Shown: piece by piece, positions 1 to 7,475 of the stretch
How the letters are laid out: every line of letters starts with the position of its first letter
Numbering within the stretch: the first letter of the stretch is position 1
Source: Marivibrio sp040218065
Lineage (GTDB): Bacteria > Pseudomonadota > Alphaproteobacteria > UBA8366 > Aestuariispiraceae
Length of the DNA: 64,000 bases
Assembly: GCF_040218065.1 (NCBI RefSeq)
Contig: NZ_JAVJQE010000004.1
Location: 127,639 to 191,638 of the forward strand
Reading direction: 5' to 3'
Translations under genes and position numbers: made by a program
Notes under the pieces: model-generated
What the model saw: only the letters and a program-made list of their open reading frames with translations
Database searches by the model: none
Told to the model about the DNA's origin: nothing

Positions 1-140
1 AATACTGGCAGGAACTGCTGGGTCAGGTCGGCGGGCCGGTGCGCGCGCCGATGCTGGAGCTGACCGAGGCCGAGAAAGCCGCGACCCGCGTCGCCTTCGA
101 GGCCTGCGGCCTGAAGACCGCGCGCGACGCGGCCGAATGA
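1..140 (+). CDS. C-terminal end of a dihydrodipicolinate synthase (DapA)-family protein, partial
   Basis: An open frame enters from the left edge and stops at 138-140, leaving about 45 residues. The end (GGPVRAPMLELTEAEKA, then an alanine-rich helix closing near CGLK) resembles the last helix of DHDPS/NAL-superfamily aldolases, which often finish with a short P-x-L-x-L-T-x-x-E motif. The catalytic part lies outside the window, so the substrate cannot be named. The stop lies 14 bases before the next start, so it is probably co-transcribed with the dioxygenase gene. Confidence 0.55.
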   Translation, partial: YWQELLGQVGGPVRAPMLELTEAEKAATRVAFEACGLKTARDAAE

Positions 141-154
141 GAGAGGGCTTTCCG

Positions 155-715
155 ATGACGCAGCACGTATCGCATCCGCGCTTCAAGCCGTTCGACTTCC
201 AGGCCTGGATCGACAAGCACCGGGATCTCTTGAAGCCGCCGGTCGGCAACAAGCTGGTCTTCGAGGAGGCCGGCATGGTGGTCATGGTGGTCGGCGGGCC
301 GAACCAGCGGGTCGACTTCCACGACGATCCGGTGGAGGAGTTCTTCTATCAGCTCCAAGGCGACATGCTGCTGAAGATCGCGGAAGGCGGACGGATCTAC
401 GACGTGCCGATCCGCGAGGGCGAGGTCTTCATGTTGCCGCCGCATGTCCGCCATTCGCCGCAGCGACCGGTCCCCGGATCGGTCGGGCTGGTGGTGGAGA
501 GCCCGCGCATGCAGGGCATGAAGGACGGGTTTGAGTGGTTCTGTTTCGACTGCGGCGCCCTGGTGCACCGGGTCGAGGTTCCCGTCGGCAACATCGTCGA
601 CGATCTGCCCCCGCTGTTCGACGCCTTCTATTCCGACGAGGCGGCGCGGACCTGCGGGGCCTGCGGGGCGGTCCATCCGGGTCGCCAGCCGCCGGAAGGT
701 TGGGCGGTCGTCTAA
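155..715 (+). CDS. nbaC: 3-hydroxyanthranilate 3,4-dioxygenase
   Basis: A cupin-fold ring-cleaving enzyme that converts 3-hydroxyanthranilate to 2-amino-3-carboxymuconate semialdehyde. The 186-residue protein has the family pattern. Candidate Fe(II) ligands are His56 and Glu62 (VDFHDDPVEEFF) and a His near residue 100 (PPHVRHSP). Near the C terminus lie CFDCGA and CGACGAVHP, the four-cysteine rubredoxin-like second iron site of bacterial homologues. The ATG at 155 is chosen because GAGAGGG lies just upstream; the ATG at 137 overlaps the previous stop but has no ribosome site. It sits between an aldolase-family gene and a TRAP transporter, which suggests breakdown of an aromatic amino acid or nitrogen compound rather than NAD synthesis alone. 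Confidence 0.9.
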   Translation: MTQHVSHPRFKPFDFQAWIDKHRDLLKPPVGNKLVFEEAGMVVMVVGGPNQRVDFHDDPVEEFFYQLQGDMLLKIAEGGRIYDVPIREGEVFMLPPHVRHSPQRPVPGSVGLVVESPRMQGMKDGFEWFCFDCGALVHRVEVPVGNIVDDLPPLFDAFYSDEAARTCGACGAVHPGRQPPEGWAVV

Positions 716-774
716 GAGGCGGCGATCGCTGTTCCCAACGACGAACAAGACTGAACGACAGGAGGTTTGAGACG

Positions 775-1761
775 ATGAAACGCAAGCTTGGATGGATCGC
801 CGCCGCGGCGGTCGCGCTCGCCGGGATCGGCGGGCTCGGCGGTCAGCAGGTCGAGGCGAAGGAATTTCGGCTGGGTTTGATCACGCCCCCGCCGCACATC
901 TGGACCAAGGCGGCCGAGGCCTTCGGCGAAGAGCTGTCGACGGAGACCGACGGCGCGCATTCGCTCGCCGTCTTCCCCTCGCGCCAGCTCGGCAACGAGG
1001 CGGAGATGATGCAGTTGCTGCAGTCGGGCTCGCTCGACATGGCGTTCCTGACGATCGCCGAGGTGTCGAACCGCGTACCGAACTTCGGCGCGTTCTACGC
1101 GCCCTACATGGTCGACGACATCGCCCAGGCCGGCGCGCTGTTGAAGAGCGACGTCGCCCTCGATCTCTTGAAGCCGCTGCCGCGGGAGATCGGCGTGGTC
1201 GGCGTCGGCTACGGCATGGCGGGTCTGCGCCAGATCGTCAGCCGCGACCCGGTTGAGACGGCGGCCGATCTCGAGGGCAAGAAGTTGCGCATCACCCCGT
1301 TCGAGCCGATCCGCGACTTCTACAACGCGCTCGGCGCGGCGCCGACGCCGATGCCGCTGCCGGAGGTCTATGACGCGCTGGCCAACGGCCAGGTCGACGC
1401 CATCGACATGGATCTGGAGCTGATCTGGAAGCTCAAATACTACGAGCACGCGGAGACGATCCTGATCTCCGATCACATGATGTTCCCGATGGTCGGGCTG
1501 GTCTCGGCCCGCGTCTGGGCCGGCCTGTCCGAAGAGGAGCGGGCGACGATCAGCCGCCTTATGAAGAAGCACCTCGACAGCGTCATCGACAGCTACGTGA
1601 AGCTGGAGGGCGAGTTCCTGGCCGAGGTCGAGAAGACCGGCAAGCCCGTCAAGAAGGTCGGCCCCGAATTCTTCGGCGACGCCGCCGCCGAGTGGGAGAA
1701 GATCTGGAGCGAGAAGGCCCCCGTGCTCGACGACATGCGCGCGGCCGCCGCCGAGCTCTAG
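775..1761 (+). CDS. dctP: TRAP transporter solute-binding protein (DctP family)
   Basis: Periplasmic binding protein of a tripartite ATP-independent transporter; it captures an organic-acid-type ligand for the DctQM permease. The 328-residue product starts with a signal peptide (MKRKLGW, then an alanine/valine stretch to about residue 26). It continues with the DctP fold: LGNEAEMMQLLQSG, the AAxLEGKKLR hinge region, and LPEVYDALANGQVDAID, the helix holding the usual P-x-x-E-V-Y-x-A-L-x-x-G signature. The start at 775 has a strong AGGAGG. It precedes the two permease genes with a hairpin between, an arrangement expected to yield more binding protein than permease. The ligand is not evident. 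Confidence 0.92.
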   Translation: MKRKLGWIAAAAVALAGIGGLGGQQVEAKEFRLGLITPPPHIWTKAAEAFGEELSTETDGAHSLAVFPSRQLGNEAEMMQLLQSGSLDMAFLTIAEVSNRVPNFGAFYAPYMVDDIAQAGALLKSDVALDLLKPLPREIGVVGVGYGMAGLRQIVSRDPVETAADLEGKKLRITPFEPIRDFYNALGAAPTPMPLPEVYDALANGQVDAIDMDLELIWKLKYYEHAETILISDHMMFPMVGLVSARVWAGLSEEERATISRLMKKHLDSVIDSYVKLEGEFLAEVEKTGKPVKKVGPEFFGDAAAEWEKIWSEKAPVLDDMRAAAAEL

Positions 1762-1800
1762 GCCGGCCTTAAGGGCTGACGGGCTGGCCGGGTTGACGCG

Positions 1801-1821
1801 GGGCGGGCTAAGCTCCCGCCC
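1801..1821 (+). terminator. Intercistronic stem-loop between dctP and dctQ
   Basis: GGGCGGG at 1801-1807 pairs with CCCGCCC at 1815-1821 around a seven-base loop. There is no T-run, so it is more likely an mRNA-stabilising or attenuating hairpin than a full terminator. Its place in a 157-base gap between the binding-protein and permease genes fits differential expression. Confidence 0.5.
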
Positions 1822-1918
1822 GCGCCGGCCCCCGCCGGCGCCCGGCGAGGATCGGCCGGGGGACGCCGCGCCCCCGGCCGAGCCGCGTCTGTCGGGCTGA
1901 GCGCTTGGGGAGAAGCCG

Positions 1919-2524
1919 TTGAAAGTCTTGACCACCGCCTCCGAGGCCGTCGCCGCCGTCGAACGCTGGGCCGTGATCGCGCTGGCGGTCGCGCTGGTCG
2001 GCCTGATCCTGTTGAACGTGGTCACGCGCTCGCTGGCGATGGCCATCTATTGGGTCGATGAGATGGCGGTTTATTGCATGATCTGGCTGGTCTTCATCGG
2101 GGCGAGCCTGGCGCTGCGCCGGCGCCGCCACGTCCGGGTGACGGCGGTGATCGTCGCGCTGCCGCGCGGCGCGGCGCAGGCGGTTGAAGCCGTGCTGGAC
2201 GCGATCGTCTTCGCCTTCTGCGCCTTCATGATCTGGATGGCGTGGATCTGGTACGATCCCGTGACGCTGGCCGGTTACGGCTTCGATCTCGACGCCTTCG
2301 CCGGCGCGACCTTCAACTTCATCTATGACGAGCCGACGACGACCATCGGCGCGCCGAAATACTGGGTCTGGCTGGTGATGCCGCTGTTCGCGCTCACGAC
2401 GACGCTGCATGCGGCCGCCAATCTCGCCGATCGTCTGGCCGGGCGCGCGCCGATCGAACGCGCGCCGGCGCCGCCGCCCGAGAAGGAAACGGCGAAAGGG
2501 GCGGCCAAAGGAGCGATGAAATGA
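1919..2524 (+). CDS. dctQ: TRAP transporter small permease (DctQ family)
   Basis: Four-helix membrane subunit that pairs with DctM. The 201-residue protein has hydrophobic segments at about residues 17-36, 47-66, 86-107 and 142-160. It carries the family motif around the second helix (YWVDEMAVYCMIWLVFIGA, then LRRRRHV). The start is TTG at 1919, preceded by GGGGAGA; no upstream ATG fits the family length. The C-terminal tail (APAPPPEKETAKGAAKGAMK) is hydrophilic and dispensable-looking. It overlaps dctM by four bases (ATGA), a sign of translational coupling. Confidence 0.88.
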   Translation: MKVLTTASEAVAAVERWAVIALAVALVGLILLNVVTRSLAMAIYWVDEMAVYCMIWLVFIGASLALRRRRHVRVTAVIVALPRGAAQAVEAVLDAIVFAFCAFMIWMAWIWYDPVTLAGYGFDLDAFAGATFNFIYDEPTTTIGAPKYWVWLVMPLFALTTTLHAAANLADRLAGRAPIERAPAPPPEKETAKGAAKGAMK

Positions 2525-3777
2525 CCGGCGGCGTCTTCCTGACCCTGCTGCTGATCGGGCTGCCGATCAGCTTCGTGCTGATGGTGACGGCGGCGGTCTA
2601 TGTCTGGCTGACCGGCAACACCGCGCTCTACTCCTCCTTCATGCAGCAGCTCTTCGCCGGGCTTCAATCCTACGGTCTGCTGGCGATTCCGCTTTTCATG
2701 CTGACGGGGGAGTTGATGAACGCCGGCGGCCTGACGCGGCGTCTCGTCGCGATGGCGAGCGTGCTGGTCGGCGGCCTGCGCGGCGGCCTCGCCTACGTCA
2801 ATCTGATCGCCAACATGATGATGGCCTCGATCATGGGCTCTGCGGTCGCCCAGATCGCGGTGATGAGCCGCGTGATGACGCCGGAGATGGAGCGCCAGGG
2901 CTACGACCGCGCCTTCGCCGCCGCGCTCACCTCCGCGGGCGGGTTGTTGTCGCCGATCATTCCGCCCTCGATGCTGTTCGTGATCTTCGGCGTGCTGGCG
3001 CAGATCGCGATCGGCGACCTGTTCATCGCCGGGATCATCCCCGGTCTGATCCTGGCCGGGGCCTTTTTCCTGGTGATCGCGGTCCTGGGCTTCTTTCACG
3101 AGTTCCCGCGCGTCGCCCGCCCGGCGCGGGCGGAGGCGCTGGCCGGCGGTCTGCCGGCCTTGTCGATCCCCGTTGTGATCATCGGCGGCATCCTTCTGGG
3201 CTGGGCGACGCCGACGGAGTCGGCGGCGCTGGCGGTGCTCGCCGCCTTCGTGATCGGGCGCTTCGTCTATGGCGAATTGACGCTGCCGGCGCTGCCGAAG
3301 GTGTTCGTCGAGACGGGGGTGAACGCCGCCGCCGTCACCTTCCTGATCGCGGCGGCCAACGTCTTCGGCTGGGTGCTGCTTTACGAGCAGGTGCCGCAGA
3401 CGGTCGCGCGCTGGTCCGGCGGGCTGACCGACGACCCCTTCGTCTTCATGCTGCTGGTCAACCTGATGCTGCTGCTGGTCGGCATGGTGATCGACGGGAT
3501 CGCCGCCCTTATCATGGTGGTGCCGATCCTGATGCCGATCGCGACCGACGTCTTCGGCATCGACCCCTATCACTTCGGCGTTGTGGTCTGCATTAATCTG
3601 ATCCTGGGCCTGCTGACCCCGCCGGTGGGCGCCGGGCTCTACGTCGCCTCCAGCATGGCGGACGCCCGGCCGACGGCGGTCTTCAAGGCGCTGGTCCCGT
3701 TCCTGGGTTCGACGCTCGCGGTTCTCGTCCTGCTCAGCTGGCAGCCCGATCTGGTCACGGTGCTGATCCGGGATTGA
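2521..3777 (+). CDS. dctM: TRAP transporter large permease (DctM family)
   Basis: Sodium-coupled transport subunit with about a dozen membrane helices over 418 residues, the usual DctM length. Typical sequences include GLPISFVLM at the N terminus, IPLFMLTGELMNAGG, a serine/alanine-rich hairpin with MGSAVAQIAVMSRVMTPEM, GGLLSPIIPPS, WATPTESAA, and near the end LGLLTPPVGAGLY. With dctP and dctQ it forms a complete importer. Its location next to 3-hydroxyanthranilate dioxygenase and aspartate dehydrogenase suggests an aromatic or amino-dicarboxylate substrate, but no sequence feature fixes this. Confidence 0.93.
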   Translation: MTGGVFLTLLLIGLPISFVLMVTAAVYVWLTGNTALYSSFMQQLFAGLQSYGLLAIPLFMLTGELMNAGGLTRRLVAMASVLVGGLRGGLAYVNLIANMMMASIMGSAVAQIAVMSRVMTPEMERQGYDRAFAAALTSAGGLLSPIIPPSMLFVIFGVLAQIAIGDLFIAGIIPGLILAGAFFLVIAVLGFFHEFPRVARPARAEALAGGLPALSIPVVIIGGILLGWATPTESAALAVLAAFVIGRFVYGELTLPALPKVFVETGVNAAAVTFLIAAANVFGWVLLYEQVPQTVARWSGGLTDDPFVFMLLVNLMLLLVGMVIDGIAALIMVVPILMPIATDVFGIDPYHFGVVVCINLILGLLTPPVGAGLYVASSMADARPTAVFKALVPFLGSTLAVLVLLSWQPDLVTVLIRD

Positions 3778-3819
3778 CGGCGACCCGGCCCCGTTTTCGT
3801 CGAAAGGACTTTCTCGGCC

Positions 3820-4620
3820 ATGCTGCGCCTACTGCTGATCGGATACGGCCCCATCGCCGCCTATGCGGCGGAAAAGCTGGCGCAGGAGGATCGCGTCACC
3901 CTCGCCGGCGTGATGGCGCGGCCGGGGCGCGAAGATGCGGCGCGCGCCCTGCTGGGCGGCCGCGGGGAGGTGTGGACGTCGGTCGAAGGCGTGCCCCACG
4001 GCGCCGTCGACCTGGCCGCCGATTGCGCGGGTCATGCGGGCCTGCAGGCGCACGGCCCGGCCTTGCTGGCGCGCGGCGTCGATCTCGTCTCCTTGTCGGT
4101 CGGCGCGCTCGCCGACGACGGGCTGGCCAAGGCGCTGGAGGAGGCGGCGCGGGAAGGGGGCGCGCAGATTGAGCTCGCACCCGGCGCGATCGGCGGGTTG
4201 GACGCGCTGACGGCCGCGGCGGTAGGCGGGCTGGACAGCGTCGCCTACACCGCGCGCAAGCCCCCCGCCGGCTGGCGGGGCACGCCGGCGGAGGAGGACC
4301 TCGACCTAGACGCGTTGCGCGAGCCGCGCGCGCATTTCCGCGGCCCCGCCCGGGAGGCCGCCCGGCGCTATCCGAAGAACGCCAATGTCGCCGCCGCCGT
4401 CGCGCTCGCCGGCCTTGGACTCGACCGGACCGAGGCGGTGCTGATCGCCGACCCGACGCTTGACGGCAATCGGCATGAGGTGACGGCGGAGGGGGCGTTC
4501 GGACGCCTGTCGCTCACCCTCGACGGGCGCACCCTGCCGGACAATCCGAAGTCCTCGGCGCTGGCGGCCATGAGCCTGGTGCGAACCCTCCGACGCCGTG
4601 TCGCGCCCGTCACGCTTTGA
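3820..4620 (+). CDS. nadX: L-aspartate dehydrogenase
   Basis: NAD(P)-dependent enzyme interconverting L-aspartate and iminoaspartate/oxaloacetate; in NAD biosynthesis it supplies iminoaspartate for quinolinate. The 266-residue protein begins with a Rossmann motif (LLLIGYGPIA, with Pro replacing a usual Ala/Thr). It ends with the family-specific block PKNANVAAAVALAGLG, then IADPTLDGNRHEV, GAFG and LPDNPKSSALAAMSL. The start follows GAAAGGA. It is 42 bases after dctM in the same direction, so probably the last gene of that operon. No nadA or nadC is nearby, so a catabolic aspartate role is equally possible. Confidence 0.88.
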   Translation: MLRLLLIGYGPIAAYAAEKLAQEDRVTLAGVMARPGREDAARALLGGRGEVWTSVEGVPHGAVDLAADCAGHAGLQAHGPALLARGVDLVSLSVGALADDGLAKALEEAAREGGAQIELAPGAIGGLDALTAAAVGGLDSVAYTARKPPAGWRGTPAEEDLDLDALREPRAHFRGPAREAARRYPKNANVAAAVALAGLGLDRTEAVLIADPTLDGNRHEVTAEGAFGRLSLTLDGRTLPDNPKSSALAAMSLVRTLRRRVAPVTL

Positions 4621-4744
4621 CGTCTCAGGTCCAAAGACGTCGACTGCGCGGACGCCTTGGGCGTGAAGCCGCGCGCCGCGTCCGCTCTTGGCTGAGGGCG
4701 TCCTTTACGGGGCCACGGCCGCTTGGAACTAAGGCGACCCGAAT

Positions 4745-4765
4745 CAGGCGTCTTCGAAACGCCTG
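4745..4765. terminator. Stem-loop between convergent nadX and GMC oxidoreductase genes
   Basis: CAGGCGT (4745-4751) and ACGCCTG (4759-4765) form a perfect seven-base stem with loop CTTCGAA. It lies in the 170-base gap between two genes that converge here, so it may end transcripts from both sides. No long T-run is present. Confidence 0.5.
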
Positions 4766-4793
4766 CAATACCGTATGCGTCAAGCGTGGGCCG

Positions 4794-6434
4794 TTATGAT
4801 GAGCCCGAAATAAGGTCCGCCGCCTTTTCAGCGAGCATAAAGCCAGCGGCGTTAATGTTGGCGCTAGGAACGGCCGGCATGGCCGACGCATCGACGACCC
4901 TTAGTCGGTCGACGCCCTTCACCCGTAGCATCGGATCAAGGGGAGCTAGATCGTCCGTCGCCCCGCCCATTCGCACCGTGCCGCAGGGGTGATAGGCGCT
5001 CGCGGCGTTGAGGCGGATGAAGCGGTCTAGATCCTCCGTCGCCTTCAGATCCGAACCAGGCGACGCTTCCCGTCCGCGAAAGGTCGCGAAGGCCGGCTGC
5101 CCCAAGATCTCTCGGCCCAACTCCAATGCGCGGCGCATCGCCAGCCGATCCGATTCGGCCGACAGGTAGGCCGGATCGATCGCCGGCGCGTCAGCTGGAT
5201 CGTCGGACTGAAGAAAGACCCGCCCTCGGCTCGCCGGACGCATCGTCCCGCAGCCGAGCCGCCAGCCGTTGCGCTTGGGGTCGGGCAGCCAGTCGGGTCC
5301 GAAGAAGATCGGGAAGAAATGCATCTGGACGTCCGGCCAGGCCTCGAACGCCGGCGCGCTCGCGAGGAAGGCGCCGACGTGACACTGGTTGACCGCCGCC
5401 GGGCCTGTCTTGGCGACGAGCCATTGCAGCCCGGCCCAGGCCGTCAGATGAGGGCGCATATAGCGGTTGAGGGAGATGGGCAGATCGGTCTCCACCTGAA
5501 TATGCGCTTCCAGATGATCGTGCAGATTTTCGCCGACCCCTGGCGCCGCTATGCGCGGACGCAGGCCGACGGCGCGGAGCGCCGCTTCCGGCCCCACGCC
5601 GGAGAGCATCAGGATCTGCGGCGTGGCGAACACGCCTGCGGCGAGGATCACCTCCCGTCCGGCGTAGATCGTTTCGAGCCCGCCGCTCTCGTCTACGGCC
5701 GAGACCCCTACGGCTCGGTCTCTCTCGAAGACGAGACGAACGATCCGCCGTCCAGTCACTACTTGCAGACCTTCGGGTCGCGGCGCTCGGTGCAGATAGG
5801 CGCGCGACGCGCTCGATCGCCGTCCGTCCGCGACGCTCATGTCGAAGCGTCCAACCCCAGCCACCGGGGCGGCGTTGAAGTCCTCCACCAGGTCGAACCC
5901 GGCCTGTCTCCCGGCCTCGAGAAAGGCGGCCGACAGCGGCGCCAGCGCCTCGACGCGGGTGACGGAGACGGGCCCGGCCGCGCCGCGCGCCGGTGATGGC
6001 GGGCCGCGTCGACCTTCCAATCGACGGAAATAGGGCTCAACCTCCGCCCATCGCCAGCCGATGCAGCCGTGCTCGTCCGCCCAGGCGTCGTAGTCCTTGG
6101 GATGCCCGCGCAGAAAGGTCATGCCGTTGATCGAGCTTGAGCCGCCCAGAACCCGCCCGCGCGGCTGGTCGATCCTGCGGCCGTCCAGATGCGGCTGCGG
6201 CTCGGTTCGATACCAACTGTTGAAACCGCTCGACGGCTTGAAGATGCTGCGCAGCCCCGCCGGCATGGTCAGCATCAACTGCGTCAGCGTCGGCGAGAGG
6301 TCGGAGCCGCCGGCCTCGAGTAAGATCACCTCGGCGCCCGCTTCCGCCAGCCGTCGGGCGACCGTGCAGCCGGCGGTGCCGGCGCCGACGATCAGGTAAT
6401 CCGCGCCGCGCGCCGGCGGCTTTCTGTTGCTCAT
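4794..6434 (-). CDS. GMC family FAD-dependent alcohol/choline dehydrogenase-like oxidoreductase
   Basis: Flavoprotein oxidising an alcohol, in the choline dehydrogenase/glucose oxidase family. The 546-residue product has the N-terminal FAD motif IVGAGTAGCTVARRL with an acidic residue ending the second strand (LLEAGG). It also has GMC signature 1 (GRVLGGSSSINGM), signature 2 (AGVFATPQILMLSGVG) and the C-terminal catalytic region (SAYHPCGTVRMG, then VPSANINAAGF), giving the His/Asn pair. The start at 6434 is preferred because the preceding in-frame residues do not look like family sequence. It lies 56 bases downstream of the 2-oxoglutarate oxygenase gene and is probably in one operon with it. 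The substrate is unknown; choline-like or polyol are the family defaults. Confidence 0.9.
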   Translation of the reverse strand: MSNRKPPARGADYLIVGAGTAGCTVARRLAEAGAEVILLEAGGSDLSPTLTQLMLTMPAGLRSIFKPSSGFNSWYRTEPQPHLDGRRIDQPRGRVLGGSSSINGMTFLRGHPKDYDAWADEHGCIGWRWAEVEPYFRRLEGRRGPPSPARGAAGPVSVTRVEALAPLSAAFLEAGRQAGFDLVEDFNAAPVAGVGRFDMSVADGRRSSASRAYLHRAPRPEGLQVVTGRRIVRLVFERDRAVGVSAVDESGGLETIYAGREVILAAGVFATPQILMLSGVGPEAALRAVGLRPRIAAPGVGENLHDHLEAHIQVETDLPISLNRYMRPHLTAWAGLQWLVAKTGPAAVNQCHVGAFLASAPAFEAWPDVQMHFFPIFFGPDWLPDPKRNGWRLGCGTMRPASRGRVFLQSDDPADAPAIDPAYLSAESDRLAMRRALELGREILGQPAFATFRGREASPGSDLKATEDLDRFIRLNAASAYHPCGTVRMGGATDDLAPLDPMLRVKGVDRLRVVDASAMPAVPSANINAAGFMLAEKAADLISGSS

Positions 6435-6490
6435 GACCCGTCCGTCTCGACTGTCTGAGCCGTCAGTTGAGCGGGCGGATCCGCGCGCGG

Positions 6491-7321
6491 TCAAGCGGCG
6501 CCTGTGCGCGGACCGTAGACGGTCTCGTTGACCTGAGGGTCGCCGATGACGCCGGGTTCTGTCTCATAGACGAAGACGCCCATGATGCGCATGCGCGCCC
6601 CTTCGACCGGCGAGACCCGGTGCAGCGAATTGCAGCCCCGGAACAGGCAGAGCGCGCCCGGCTCACGGGCGATCCGTCGAATCCCCAATTCGGCCTCGCC
6701 CCGCAACACGCGTGCGACCTGGTCGTAGCGCTGGTCGTCGTCGCGGCGGGTGTTGGGCCAGATCTCGAAGTGACCGCCGGCCTCGGGCGCCTGCAGCATC
6801 AAGGTCATGGTGAAGGCGTTCACTGAATCGAAGTGCCAGGCGGATCGGTCGCCTTCCCGGTAGCATAGCGTGTTGACCGGCTGCAGCGGGTCCTCATTGA
6901 CGAAAAGCGCCTCCTCGCCGACCACGGCGGCGATCATCCGGCGCGTCGCCTCCCAATAATACAGGGTCTTGAGCGGGGAATCGTCCGGCAGCAGATCGGC
7001 CGCCAGCATGCGCGTGCTGGCCGTCAGCATCATGTTGCGGGGATGATCCTCCGGCAGGGCGGGGTCTCCGCTGCGCTGCAGATAGCAGTTGCGCTCGGCA
7101 TTGTTGTCGTGCCCGCGCGGTAAGGCGGCCTCGGCGTCCGCGACGGCGCGCAGACGGGCGGCTTCCGTGAGGAACCCGGGAAATTCGCAAACCTGGTCGC
7201 GGGCGAGATCGGCGCGCTTCGCGGCGACCAGTTCGGCGAGGCGAGGCTCGTCCGGGCGATCCAGCGGATAGCGGTCGAGGTCGATCACCGCCGCAGGATT
7301 CGTGAAGTCTATGTCGGCCAT
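6491..7321 (-). CDS. 2-oxoglutarate/Fe(II)-dependent oxygenase, BesD/HalD-related
   Basis: A 276-residue non-heme iron oxygenase. The facial triad is visible as His163-Phe-Asp165 (SAWHFDSVNAF) and His234 (NSLHRVSP), with LMLQAPEAGGHFEIWPN after the first pair. The overall pattern resembles the family that includes BesD-type amino acid halogenases. Those enzymes have Gly where this protein keeps Asp165, so hydroxylation or desaturation is predicted here instead of halogenation. The start at 7321 is backed by GAGGATC; upstream in-frame sequence crosses an AT-rich promoter. It is first in an operon with the GMC dehydrogenase and divergent from a peptide-type binding protein. The substrate is not known. 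Confidence 0.75.
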   Translation of the reverse strand: MADIDFTNPAAVIDLDRYPLDRPDEPRLAELVAAKRADLARDQVCEFPGFLTEAARLRAVADAEAALPRGHDNNAERNCYLQRSGDPALPEDHPRNMMLTASTRMLAADLLPDDSPLKTLYYWEATRRMIAAVVGEEALFVNEDPLQPVNTLCYREGDRSAWHFDSVNAFTMTLMLQAPEAGGHFEIWPNTRRDDDQRYDQVARVLRGEAELGIRRIAREPGALCLFRGCNSLHRVSPVEGARMRIMGVFVYETEPGVIGDPQVNETVYGPRTGAA

Positions 7322-7394
7322 CTGATCCTCTTCCGCTTGCTCATCCTGAAATCGGGCCGCATCGCCCTGATTGACTGTGCCAGAAAATATTTTG

Positions 7395-7416
7395 AACAAA
7401 CAATATATTTTTTGTT
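7395..7416. promoter_or_regulatory. AT-rich inverted repeat in divergent promoter region
   Basis: AACAAA (7395-7400) and TTTGTT (7411-7416) form a perfect inverted repeat with a ten-base spacer. The stretch from 7380 to 7418 is strikingly AT-rich against very GC-rich surroundings. It lies between the start of the oxygenase gene (minus strand, 7321) and the binding-protein gene (plus, 7476), so one regulator could control both. The nearby TetR protein is the obvious candidate, by inference only. Confidence 0.5.
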
Positions 7417-7475
7417 ATCGTCGGGTCATCGAACGTCGACGACCAGCGTCGACGGCGGGCATGGGAGGAAGAAAG

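Noticed and set aside
6491..7321. Amino acid halogenase assignment
   Set aside because: The iron-binding Asp is retained (HFD), which is incompatible with the halide-binding HxG arrangement.
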